DNA of 64,000 nt from Echinicola shivajiensis (GTDB lineage Bacteria; Bacteroidota; Bacteroidia; Cytophagales; Cyclobacteriaceae), in contig NZ_JAHHZM010000004.1 in the NCBI RefSeq assembly GCF_018642165.1, forward strand, positions 248,001 to 312,000. Direction: 5' to 3'. Shown here one piece after another: positions 53,789 through 62,593 of this stretch (its first letter is position 1; each line of letters opens with the position of its first letter). The notes beneath the pieces were generated by a model. It made no database searches. It was not told the DNA's origin and saw only the letters and a program-made list of their open reading frames with translations. The translations under genes and the position numbers were made by a program.

Positions 53789-55303
53789 TTATTTGGCAGC
53801 AATGGCCGAGCTGTCTTCTAAAGTGGCCTTTGCTTCAAAGTTCTTGGGTAGCCCTTCGGCTATGATCAATAATTCTGGAATAGCTTTTTGCAAATTTGCT
53901 CTGCCACTTTCGCTGACTTGGGTTTCCCACAAATATATTTTTCTTAACCTCTTTAATCCTTTTAGCTGTTCAATACTTTTGTCACTGACCTCAGTATTAT
54001 AGAGGTTAAGGTATTCTAGCCATTCCATCTTGGCCAGGTCTTTTATGTCGGCATCTGTAATGGCCGTTTTTTCCAAGTGAAGCTTGGTAAGATGCTTAAA
54101 ATCCTTTAAGAAATTGAAGTTTTGCCCCTCTTCAAGTTCTACCTTGCCCAAATTGAGCCAGGCAATTTGATCAGCAACTTTTCCAAGGGCTTTGATTTTT
54201 TCATTATCCAAGGCTACACCAGAAATCAAATAACTCACTTGGATAAATGGACTTTGGGCAGCAATAGGGGATACAGAAAAACCCAAATCCTGCAATTTTT
54301 CTATTTCCTTTTCCGATGGAGGATTGATGTCCATGGCATAAACTGGGCTCAGGCTGGCCTTTTTAGGATTGACCAGTTCATCTAATATTTCTTTGATATC
54401 GGATGGAACGTCTACTTCTGCTACTTTTTTATCAAATGAAGCTTCATTGGTCACCCACCATTCCAAAAGTGCAATTTCCTCCTTGCTTAAAGGTTTTTTG
54501 CCTTCAGGAGGCATGACATCCTCATGGTCTTTGGATAATTTCACCCGCTTGATCAGTTCACTATGGGCAGGTTGGCCAGGTACTAGGGATGGTCCATTTT
54601 CTCCTCCTTTGAGGTACCCTTCTTTGATGTCTAACCTTAGATCTCCCTTTGTTTTTTCTGCATTATGGCAGCTTTCACAGTTATTGTCCATAATAGGTTT
54701 GATCAAGTCATCGAAGACAATGGCTTCTTCCAGATTGGTGATCTGCTTGGTCGTTTTTACTGGTTTTGGAGGCATGCCGGCCATAGCACGAAGGCTGTTG
54801 GGCATATATCTTAAAAGGTAATCCGAGCCATGGGTAAGGTTACCGCCAAGGTGGCCGGTAAAGGTCAGACAGATAACACTTGCGGATAAAAAAGCAAAAT
54901 AAGCAGTACGCACTTGCTTTAATTTGAGTACCAATGCAATTATTGCAAATGCTAAGGTGGAGAGTCCTAACCAAAGATGCCAGTCAAGGGTACTGCCTTG
55001 GTATTCTCCACTTAGGGATAATAGATAGCCAAATACAGCGGCACCGACTGAGGTCAATATACCCAGAAATAAAACAAAGGATACACTTTGTTCCAGATGG
55101 CGGAATTTGGGCATTTTGGCCATCAATTCCATCAGGAAAGCCAAGAGGATAAAACCAATGGGCAAGTGGACAATCAATGGATGAAAACGTCCTATGAACA
55201 ACCAAAGGTCGGAGGGCTCTTCAGTAGCATCCAGGCCCTGTGCATATAAAAAAGGGGTACTGATTATTTGTAGAAATAGTATTAAATAAATGTTCTTTCT
55301 CAT
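53789..55303 (-). CDS. Membrane cytochrome with DUF2231-like helices, PSCyt1 domain and LRRs
   Basis: A 504-residue multidomain membrane protein. A signal peptide and four membrane helices (about 40-150) resemble DUF2231 (HPLIVHLPIGFILLAF), followed by a planctomycete-type cytochrome c domain with CESCH at 209-213, a loop with GGENGPSLVPGQPAHSELIK, and MPPEGKKPLSKEEIALLEWW. The C-terminal third (about 350-480) has leucine-rich repeats (LTKLHLEKTAITDADIKDL, LEYLNLYNTEVSDKSIEQL). The combination suggests a heme electron-transfer protein that also binds another protein or glycan. It lies 68 bp after the DUF1501 gene. Confidence 0.85.
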   Translation of the reverse strand: MRKNIYLILFLQIISTPFLYAQGLDATEEPSDLWLFIGRFHPLIVHLPIGFILLAFLMELMAKMPKFRHLEQSVSFVLFLGILTSVGAAVFGYLLSLSGEYQGSTLDWHLWLGLSTLAFAIIALVLKLKQVRTAYFAFLSASVICLTFTGHLGGNLTHGSDYLLRYMPNSLRAMAGMPPKPVKTTKQITNLEEAIVFDDLIKPIMDNNCESCHNAEKTKGDLRLDIKEGYLKGGENGPSLVPGQPAHSELIKRVKLSKDHEDVMPPEGKKPLSKEEIALLEWWVTNEASFDKKVAEVDVPSDIKEILDELVNPKKASLSPVYAMDINPPSEKEIEKLQDLGFSVSPIAAQSPFIQVSYLISGVALDNEKIKALGKVADQIAWLNLGKVELEEGQNFNFLKDFKHLTKLHLEKTAITDADIKDLAKMEWLEYLNLYNTEVSDKSIEQLKGLKRLRKIYLWETQVSESGRANLQKAIPELLIIAEGLPKNFEAKATLEDSSAIAAK

Positions 55304-55371
55304 ATTGATTTGGGCATATCGTTATTGACCAGATAAAGATAAAGTTTATCGTAAATTATCGACCGTTTCAC

Positions 55372-56865
55372 TTAAGCAATGATTTTTTTGACCACTTCAC
55401 CATGTACATCCGTTAATCTAAAATCCCTGCCTTGGAAGTGATAGGTGAGTTTTTCATGGTTCAATCCCAACTGGTGTAGAATGGTAGCCTGTAGATCATG
55501 CACATGGACACGGTCCTTGATACCATAGTAGCCTATCTCATCGGTTTCACCATAGGTCATGCCTGGTTTGATCCCACCGCCAGCCATCCAGGTAGTAAAG
55601 GCTTCCAGGTGATGGTCTCTGCCCACGAACTTCATTTCTTTTCCACCCCTGTTTTCTCGCATTGGAGTTCTGCCGAACTCACCGCCCCAGACTACCAAAG
55701 TATCATCCAATAATCCCCTTTGCTTCAAGTCTTTCAATAAGGCTGCTATAGGTTGGTCCACCTCTTGACAACGGTTTTTGAAACCATGGTTGATGGCTTC
55801 GCTTTTTGCTGCACCATGGGCATCCCAGCCCCAGTGGTAAAGCTGTATAAAGCGTACGCCCTTTTCTGCCAGTCTTCTGGCTAAAAGGCAGTTATTGGCG
55901 AAAGAGGACTGTCCAGGTTCTGTGCCGTACATTTTATGGATATATTCCGGCTCATCCTTGATATCCATGGTTTCCGGTACCGAGGTTTGCATTTTGAAGG
56001 CCATCTCGTATTGAGAAATCCTGGTCATGATTTCGGGGTCACCGATTTCTTCAAATTGCCTTTTGTTCAAATCATTGATGGCATTGATGGATTGTTCCCT
56101 GAGGGCTTTGCTCATCCCTTTAGGATCAGAAAGGTATAATACTGGATCTCCCTTTGACCGGCATTGTACACCTTGGTAGACAGTGGGCAAAAATCCACTT
56201 CCCCAGATACTTTTACCGGCACTTGGCGTTTTTCCACCCGATACCAATACCATAAAGCCTGGGAGATTTTGGTTTTCAGAGCCCAGTCCATAAGTAACCC
56301 AAGACCCCATACTAGGTTTGCCCAATCGTGCACTGCCTGTTTGTAAAAGCAACTGTGCAGGAGCATGGTTAAACTCATCCGTATGCATGGCTTTTAAGAA
56401 TGTCATATCATCTACACAATCAGACAGGTAAGGTAATCTGTCAGACATCCAAGCCCCAGACTGCCCATATTGCTTGAAGTTAAACTGTGGACCAAGCATT
56501 TTGGGAGTTCCCTTGATAAAGGCAAATCTTTTTCCTTCCAAAAGAGAAGGAGGGCAATCCAATCCATCCAGCTTTTGGAGATCAGGTTTATAGTCGAAGA
56601 GTTCCAATTGGGATGGTGCTCCCGCCATGTGCAAGTAGATCACGCGTTTGGCTTTGGGAACAAAATGGGAAGGTAGTGCTGCCATGGGATTGGCGCTGTC
56701 CCTGAGCATTCCTAGTTCATCGGAACCTCTTCCGCAGCTGGAAAGGGTGCTGCCCATTAAAGAGCCAAGGGCAATTCCCCCCATTCCAGATATACATTTT
56801 CTTAAAAATTGTCTACGGGTATTTAGTTCAGCCTGTCGGTATTGTTCTTCCTCAAATATGTTCAT
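55372..56865 (-). CDS. DUF1501 protein (sulfatase/phosphatase-like), Tat-exported, copy A
   Basis: A 497-residue exported protein. The Tat signal is TRRQFLRK at residues 16-23, followed by GMGGIALGSLMGS and a lipobox-like SSC. DUF1501 features are RVIYLHMAGAPSQLELFDYK, HTDEFNHAPAQLLLQTGSAR, GWDAHGAAKSEAINHGF and VWGGEFGRTPMRENRGGKEM, with conserved Asp/His/Glu clusters as in the alkaline phosphatase superfamily, so a metal-dependent hydrolase of sulfate or phosphate esters is possible but unproven. It starts 20 bp after the DUF1553 gene, a pairing seen widely in Planctomycetes and Bacteroidota. A close paralogue begins at the right edge. Confidence 0.9.
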   Translation of the reverse strand: MNIFEEEQYRQAELNTRRQFLRKCISGMGGIALGSLMGSTLSSCGRGSDELGMLRDSANPMAALPSHFVPKAKRVIYLHMAGAPSQLELFDYKPDLQKLDGLDCPPSLLEGKRFAFIKGTPKMLGPQFNFKQYGQSGAWMSDRLPYLSDCVDDMTFLKAMHTDEFNHAPAQLLLQTGSARLGKPSMGSWVTYGLGSENQNLPGFMVLVSGGKTPSAGKSIWGSGFLPTVYQGVQCRSKGDPVLYLSDPKGMSKALREQSINAINDLNKRQFEEIGDPEIMTRISQYEMAFKMQTSVPETMDIKDEPEYIHKMYGTEPGQSSFANNCLLARRLAEKGVRFIQLYHWGWDAHGAAKSEAINHGFKNRCQEVDQPIAALLKDLKQRGLLDDTLVVWGGEFGRTPMRENRGGKEMKFVGRDHHLEAFTTWMAGGGIKPGMTYGETDEIGYYGIKDRVHVHDLQATILHQLGLNHEKLTYHFQGRDFRLTDVHGEVVKKIIA

Positions 56866-56885
56866 CTTATCTTGCTTTAAGGGGC

Positions 56886-59183
56886 TTAATTTCTAGTGAT
56901 AAAATTGTCCAGGTTCATGATGGCATTGGCCACTACGGTGAGGGCATTCAGCTCTGGATCAGTTATTGTTTTATCCATGTTTTCCAATCCTTCTCCTGTT
57001 TGATCAAAATGGGATTTGGCATTGGTATACAAATTCATTAAAATCTCCATGTCTTTTTCTGAAGGAGACAGGAGAAGGGCTTTTTCGTAGCCTTTGGTGA
57101 TTTGCTCCTGGGCAGTGCTCCCTGCTGTTTTCATCTTTTTGGCCAAGGCTTGTGCCGCTTCTACATATACCGCATCGTTCAGGGTAACCAAGGCCTGAAG
57201 CGGTGTATTGGTGTCTATTCTTCTGTTAACACAGAATTCCCGTGTAGGTCCATCAAAAGCTATCATGGAAGGGTAGGGACTTGTTCTTCTTAGATAAGTA
57301 TAAACGGCTCTTCTGTGCTGGTCTTCACCATCGCTGAGATCCCAGGAGCTGCCATTATAGACCGCTTGCCAAATGCCTTCAGGTTGATAAGGCATGACCG
57401 AAGGACCATACATTTTATCACTCAATAGTCCACTTACGGCCAGTGCTTGGTCACGTACCTGTTCGGCAGATAATCTTACCCTAGGTGCTCTGGATAGATA
57501 GTCATTGGCAGCGTCTATCTCAAGGGCTTTTGGACTTACTTCAGAGGATTGTCTATAAGTGGCTGTCATTACGATTCTCTTGATCAAAGCTTTCAAATGC
57601 CACTGGTCCTTTTCCATCCATTCGATGGCTAGCCAGTCCAATAACTCAGGGTGGGTAGGCGCAGCACCTTGGGAGCCAAAATCCTCCTGGGTTTCCACGA
57701 TTCCTTTACCAAACAATTGCCCCCAAATTCTGTTGACCGTAACTCTGGCAGTCAAGGGGTTCTCTCCGCTGACAAGCCATTTGGCCATACCAAGGCGGTT
57801 GGCAGGAACACCCTCTGGTAGGTTTGGCAGTGAACCAGGTACTCCAGGATAGACCTGTTTTCCATGCGTCGTCCAATTGCCTCTTTCAAAAACAAAGGTG
57901 GATCTTTGCTCTTCTTCAGGGAGCTCTTGCATAATAGGAAGCCGGTATTGTCTGATTTTCTCCAACTCGTTTTCCTTTTCTTCGATCATGGAGGCCAATC
58001 GATATGGACTTGAATGATTTTTTACCGAATCTATCCAATGGGTCAAAGCGGCTTTCTTGGCCAAGTCTATTTCAGTGTAAACGGGGAGGATGGGGCTATC
58101 GCTAGGGTGATCCTTGTCAGCAGTATTGTTCAAAAATGCATAAAACTCAAAATATTCCTCATGCTTAATGGGTTCGTAGGGATGGCTGTGACATTGCACA
58201 CAGGCAAAGGTGATGCCCTGCCAAACTTCCCAAGTAGTATTTACCCTATCCAGCACTGCGGCAACACGAAATTCCTCGTCATCGGTACCCCCTTCGTCAT
58301 TGGTCATGGTGTTCCTGTGGAAACCAGAGGCGATCAACTGATCTTTACTGGGCTCGGGGAGCAGGTCTCCTGCCAGTTGTTCAATGGTAAACTGGTCAAA
58401 AGGCATGTCTTGGTTAAAGGCCTTGATTACCCAGTCCCTGTATTTCCACATGTCACGGTGGGCATCTTTTTCATAACCTTTAGAGTCCGCATATCTGGCC
58501 AGGTCCAGCCACATGCTGGTCCATTTCTCGCCATATTGAGGGGAGCCCAATAGTTCATCCACGATTCTTTCATAATTTTCCAAAGAAGGATCGGATTCCA
58601 AGCTTTGTATCATCTCCTCACTTGGTGGTAGGCCTATGATGTCCAGACTTAACCTACGGGCTAAAGTAGGAGCATCAGCTTGCGGTGAAGGGGAGAGACC
58701 CTTTTCTTCCATCTTCTTAAGTATAAAATGGTCAATTGGATTATTGTTCCAGGCTTCCTTGTCCACTTCTGGTACATCTGGCTTCTCTGGTGCTACAAAA
58801 GACCAATGGTCTTCCCATTCAGCTCCCTGATTGATCCATCTTTTCAAAATATCTACCTCTTCTTTACTGAGAGCAGGTCCTTCGGGAGGCATTCTTTGCT
58901 CAGGGTCTTGTGCCAATATTCTTTTGATCATTTCACTGCCTTCCGCATCTCCGGGGATGATGGCTGGATGACCTGATTTGGTGGGGGACAAGGCTTCCTC
59001 TTGAAACAATAAACTGAATTCTCCCGATTGTTTTACCCCGCCATGGCAGGTAATACATTTGCTGTTGATAATGGGACGGACTTCAGCATTAAAATCGATT
59101 TTTTCTTCGCCGGGGCTACAAGAAGCAATACCCAATATGCCTGCATAAAATAAGCCTAAAAATCCAAGTAAATATTTTCTCAT
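56886..59183 (-). CDS. DUF1549/DUF1553 protein with planctomycete-type cytochrome c domain
   Basis: A 765-residue lipoprotein (lipobox GIASC, Cys22). Domain order: PSCyt1 heme domain with CITCH (43-47) and MPPEGPALSKEEVDILKRWI; DUF1549 (about 145-355: NPIDHFILKKMEEKGLSPSP, WLDLARYADSKGYEKDAHRD, second heme-type motif CVQCH near 329-333); and C-terminal DUF1553 (about 465-720: NRIWGQLFGKGIVETQEDFG, RVRLSAEQVRDQALAVSGLL). The family has no proven activity, though it is common in polysaccharide-degrading marine bacteria. First gene of its operon, followed by DUF1501 copy A. Confidence 0.92.
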   Translation of the reverse strand: MRKYLLGFLGLFYAGILGIASCSPGEEKIDFNAEVRPIINSKCITCHGGVKQSGEFSLLFQEEALSPTKSGHPAIIPGDAEGSEMIKRILAQDPEQRMPPEGPALSKEEVDILKRWINQGAEWEDHWSFVAPEKPDVPEVDKEAWNNNPIDHFILKKMEEKGLSPSPQADAPTLARRLSLDIIGLPPSEEMIQSLESDPSLENYERIVDELLGSPQYGEKWTSMWLDLARYADSKGYEKDAHRDMWKYRDWVIKAFNQDMPFDQFTIEQLAGDLLPEPSKDQLIASGFHRNTMTNDEGGTDDEEFRVAAVLDRVNTTWEVWQGITFACVQCHSHPYEPIKHEEYFEFYAFLNNTADKDHPSDSPILPVYTEIDLAKKAALTHWIDSVKNHSSPYRLASMIEEKENELEKIRQYRLPIMQELPEEEQRSTFVFERGNWTTHGKQVYPGVPGSLPNLPEGVPANRLGMAKWLVSGENPLTARVTVNRIWGQLFGKGIVETQEDFGSQGAAPTHPELLDWLAIEWMEKDQWHLKALIKRIVMTATYRQSSEVSPKALEIDAANDYLSRAPRVRLSAEQVRDQALAVSGLLSDKMYGPSVMPYQPEGIWQAVYNGSSWDLSDGEDQHRRAVYTYLRRTSPYPSMIAFDGPTREFCVNRRIDTNTPLQALVTLNDAVYVEAAQALAKKMKTAGSTAQEQITKGYEKALLLSPSEKDMEILMNLYTNAKSHFDQTGEGLENMDKTITDPELNALTVVANAIMNLDNFITRN

Positions 59184-59401
59184 AACATTTTTAGTAAAAT
59201 GCTTTTGCTAATAAATTATATCTTTCTTAGTCAGATTGGATAAGTATTTAGAAAAGACCAGAGACAACCCAAACATCCAATGTAGACATGAGCTAATGGC
59301 TTTCCAGATTCACTTTACCCAAACACAAATATGTTCAAAAATCAACTGTTTCTCTTTTCTGATCGTCCCAAATCAGTTGTTTATTTGTTCCAAACGGCCT
59401 T

Positions 59402-62386
59402 TTATGGTAGTTCTGGGTGAGTTTTTAGGCTGTTGCTGTTTTTTGTTTTATGAAAAGTCAAAAAGTCAGATGGCGTTTTTCCATACTTAGATTGGAAAGA
59501 TTTACTAAAGTGGGAGGCAGATTTGAATCCTGATAATTGGTGTACTTCTGCTATGGAAAGGTCTCCTTTTGAGAGTAGCTGTCTAGCTCGGTCAAGTTTT
59601 ATTTCCCTAATATAAGACGAAACTGTTTCTCCATTATATTCCTTGAATTTCCGGTACAATTGTGTACGGCTGGTGCCTATTTCTTTACAGAGCATGTTCA
59701 CATCAAAGGCCTCATTTTGGAGATTGGAAAGTACGATGTCTTTTATTTTTTCTAGAAAGTCCTCAGTCTCTTCAGTGTCCTTTGTTTCAGCTTGAGGGGG
59801 TAAAGTGATTGTGTCATCTGTTTTGGATGGAGTGGAGGTATGCTGGGCTTTCGTCCATTTGTTCTTCCGGATGAAAAAGACCATTCCAGCACCTATTAAG
59901 ATCAAAGCAGTAAGTCCTAATGGGGATCCTAAATTAAATCCATTATGCTGTACCTCAATTTTGATGGTTTTGCCCTTTTGGTTCCAAAGCCCGTCATTAT
60001 TACTGCCTTTTACTTTAAAAGTGTAAATCCCCGGAGGTAGGTCCACATAGCTTGCTTTGCTGTCATGGCCATAAATCCAATCTTTATCATATCCTTCGAG
60101 TCTATAGGCAAATTGATTCTTCTCAGGTTTTATATAATTGAGGCTGGCAAAAGAAATACTAAAATCATTGCTGCCCTGAGGCAAGGTGATTTTATCTGTT
60201 TGATTGATTTCTTTCTCTAGGATATCTTTAGTTCCTTGGTCGATTTTTTTGTTGTCTATATATAAATCTGTAAAGGCGATTGGAGGAATATGGGGGTTGG
60301 AAAGGAGGCTGTCCGGATGGAAAGTACTAAGTCCTCCAAGGCTTCCAAGTAGATAATTGCCGTTTTGGCTTTGAGCAATGGCTCCTTTGGAGAAAATATT
60401 TCCTGGCAGGCCATCAGCTGATGTGTAGGTTTTTTGTATTGCGATGGAATCACCTTTGACATGGGCCTTATATAGGTTTTTATCTGCCGTCATCCATAAA
60501 TCATCATTTCTGAAAAAGAAGTTGCTGATGAGTTGACTTTCTAATAGGGGAGCACTTATTTTTCTAAATGCTCCGTTATACAGTTTCCATATTCCCGTCT
60601 CTTTGGTAGTTAGCCATATATTTCCCTTGGTATCCTCAGCCATACTGATAATTGGGCTTTTAATGTTTTGGTTTTTAGTATTGGGGAATGGATAAAACTG
60701 CTGTTGATTCAGCTCATTGCCATTGATTTGATAAATACCCTTCTGGCATGCCGCCCAAATATGACCTTTTTGATCAAGGATCAAACTGGAAAAGGAATCT
60801 TGACTTTCTTCTTTTAAATTGATGATTTCTTCGGGAACAGCATTGATATCATTTAGCTTAAGCAGCCGGTAAGAAGTGGTGAACCAAATGGCATTTTTGT
60901 CATCCACAAGCACCGAAGAGATCTCGAGGTTTTGCTCGCTAATAGGAAGATTTATGGGGGTGAATTCCTGATTTTTAATATCAAAAACCACTAATCCGTT
61001 CATTTGGGTGTTAAGTAGGAGTTGATTAGAGCCTTTTATCATAGCAATAGATAAAATGGTATTGTCCATCAAAGCCCCCTTTTTATTACTTTTTAGAAAG
61101 TGCTTAAATGTTTCCCTTTCTGGGGAAAACTCATTCAGACCTCCGCCATTGGTGCCGATCCAAATTCTTCCATTTTCATCAGAAAGTACTGCGGTAATAT
61201 GGTCTATGCTTAGGCTGTTCTCGTTTTTTTGGTCTTGCCTGAAAGTGGAGAAATTACTAGGATGGTTGTCATAAATATTGACACCTCCGTTACTGGTTGC
61301 AATTAATATTTGGTTGTCTTTGGTGATAAAATCCGTAAGGACACTGGCTGTATTTCCTTTAAGGTTGATTTGTCCCTTTGTGTTATAGCGAACGAATGTA
61401 TCTGTTTTACGATTATAGATACTCATTCCACCCTGCATGCCGCCGATGACCAAGTTTCTGTCCATGTTCTCGGTAATAGAATAGACGGAATTGGTGGCAA
61501 GGCTTCCTTTTTGGGAACTTTGGGCGTAGCGTTTGAAAGTCTTTGAGTTTTCGTCAAATCTGTTTAGGCCGTTTTTAATGGTACCTATCCAGATATTGTG
61601 ATAACTGTCCTCAAATAAGGAAATAATGGTGTTGCCACTTAAAGTCTTAGGATCATTAGGATCGTACTTAAAGTTGGTGAAAGTACCTTCATCGGGCTTG
61701 AAAAGACTTACTCCGGAATAATTTGTCCCTACCCAAAGCCTGCCCTTGTCATCCTCAATGATCTGATTGATACTGTTTCCGCTCAGACTATTGGGATCAT
61801 TTTCTTTATGGAAATAATTATTGAATTGATCAAGTTTTGAATCATATTTGGATAGGCCTTCATTGCTACCTATCCAAAGATTTCCCCGACTATCCAGGAA
61901 TAAAACCTTGATGTTTTTGCCTGGAATGGAATGGGGCTTAGTTGATTCGGGCATATACCTTTTAAAAGTATGGGTGTTACGGTCAAATCTATTTAGACCG
62001 TATTTAGTGCCCACCCAGAGTTGGTTTTCCCTGTCTTCCAAAATGGTATTCACTTGGTTGCTGGATAAGCTTGTCTCTAGCGCATCTTCATGGATAAAAG
62101 GACTGTATTCCTTTCCGTCAAATCGGTTAAGTCCGTTGGCTGTGCCGAACCAAAGAAAACCGTAATGATCCTGATAAATGGCGGTGACTTCAATATCACT
62201 TAGGCCTTCTAGGGGGAGTTGATAGAGGTTTAAAGGTTTTTGAGCGAATGACTGGCTGGTGAAAAAGGCAAAGAATAACAAGCAGCAAAGTTTCCTAAGA
62301 CTCGAAGTCTTTTGAGATAGGAGATTACTGAATATTTGTAGGTTTAACTTCATTATTCTTTTCAAGGAAACTTGTGGCCCCTTCAT
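59402..62386 (-). CDS. Transmembrane propeller-AraC one-component regulator
   Basis: A 994-residue regulator. After an N-terminal signal region comes a two-propeller sensor (blades such as TILEDRENQLWVGTKYGLNR, IIEDDKGRLWVGTNYSGVSL), a Y_Y_Y domain (about 735-815: NQFAYRLEGYDKDWIYGHDS), a single membrane helix (LGLTALILIGAGMVFFI), and directly an AraC HTH pair (about 895-985: FDVNMLCKEIGTSRTQLYRK, LSIAEVHQLSGFKSASHFSK). There is no kinase, ATPase or receiver domain, so the sensor must act across the membrane without phosphorylation. It sits between the two DUF1501 copies, upstream of the DUF1553 operon, which it most likely controls. The start could be one of several ATGs near 62386. Confidence 0.9.
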   Translation of the reverse strand: MKGPQVSLKRIMKLNLQIFSNLLSQKTSSLRKLCCLLFFAFFTSQSFAQKPLNLYQLPLEGLSDIEVTAIYQDHYGFLWFGTANGLNRFDGKEYSPFIHEDALETSLSSNQVNTILEDRENQLWVGTKYGLNRFDRNTHTFKRYMPESTKPHSIPGKNIKVLFLDSRGNLWIGSNEGLSKYDSKLDQFNNYFHKENDPNSLSGNSINQIIEDDKGRLWVGTNYSGVSLFKPDEGTFTNFKYDPNDPKTLSGNTIISLFEDSYHNIWIGTIKNGLNRFDENSKTFKRYAQSSQKGSLATNSVYSITENMDRNLVIGGMQGGMSIYNRKTDTFVRYNTKGQINLKGNTASVLTDFITKDNQILIATSNGGVNIYDNHPSNFSTFRQDQKNENSLSIDHITAVLSDENGRIWIGTNGGGLNEFSPERETFKHFLKSNKKGALMDNTILSIAMIKGSNQLLLNTQMNGLVVFDIKNQEFTPINLPISEQNLEISSVLVDDKNAIWFTTSYRLLKLNDINAVPEEIINLKEESQDSFSSLILDQKGHIWAACQKGIYQINGNELNQQQFYPFPNTKNQNIKSPIISMAEDTKGNIWLTTKETGIWKLYNGAFRKISAPLLESQLISNFFFRNDDLWMTADKNLYKAHVKGDSIAIQKTYTSADGLPGNIFSKGAIAQSQNGNYLLGSLGGLSTFHPDSLLSNPHIPPIAFTDLYIDNKKIDQGTKDILEKEINQTDKITLPQGSNDFSISFASLNYIKPEKNQFAYRLEGYDKDWIYGHDSKASYVDLPPGIYTFKVKGSNNDGLWNQKGKTIKIEVQHNGFNLGSPLGLTALILIGAGMVFFIRKNKWTKAQHTSTPSKTDDTITLPPQAETKDTEETEDFLEKIKDIVLSNLQNEAFDVNMLCKEIGTSRTQLYRKFKEYNGETVSSYIREIKLDRARQLLSKGDLSIAEVHQLSGFKSASHFSKSFQSKYGKTPSDFLTFHKTKNSNSLKTHPELP

Positions 62387-62593
62387 CTTTTAAATTCATA
62401 GATTTTTCCGGTACTATCAAAGGGGGATTCATCAGCAATTTAATAAATATTAATTATATGCAAGGAATTTGAAGTTGTCTGAATGATAAATGGTATTATT
62501 TCCTTTTGAATTCTTTCTGAAATAAGTATTTTGTTATGAATTCTTGTCTTTATGTGTTTTGGTTAGGTTGGATTCAAAATGTATTTCATGAGG

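Noticed and set aside
58014-58553. Plus-strand frame of 179 codons
   Set aside because: Lies opposite the DUF1549/DUF1553 coding region, whose domains are unmistakable.
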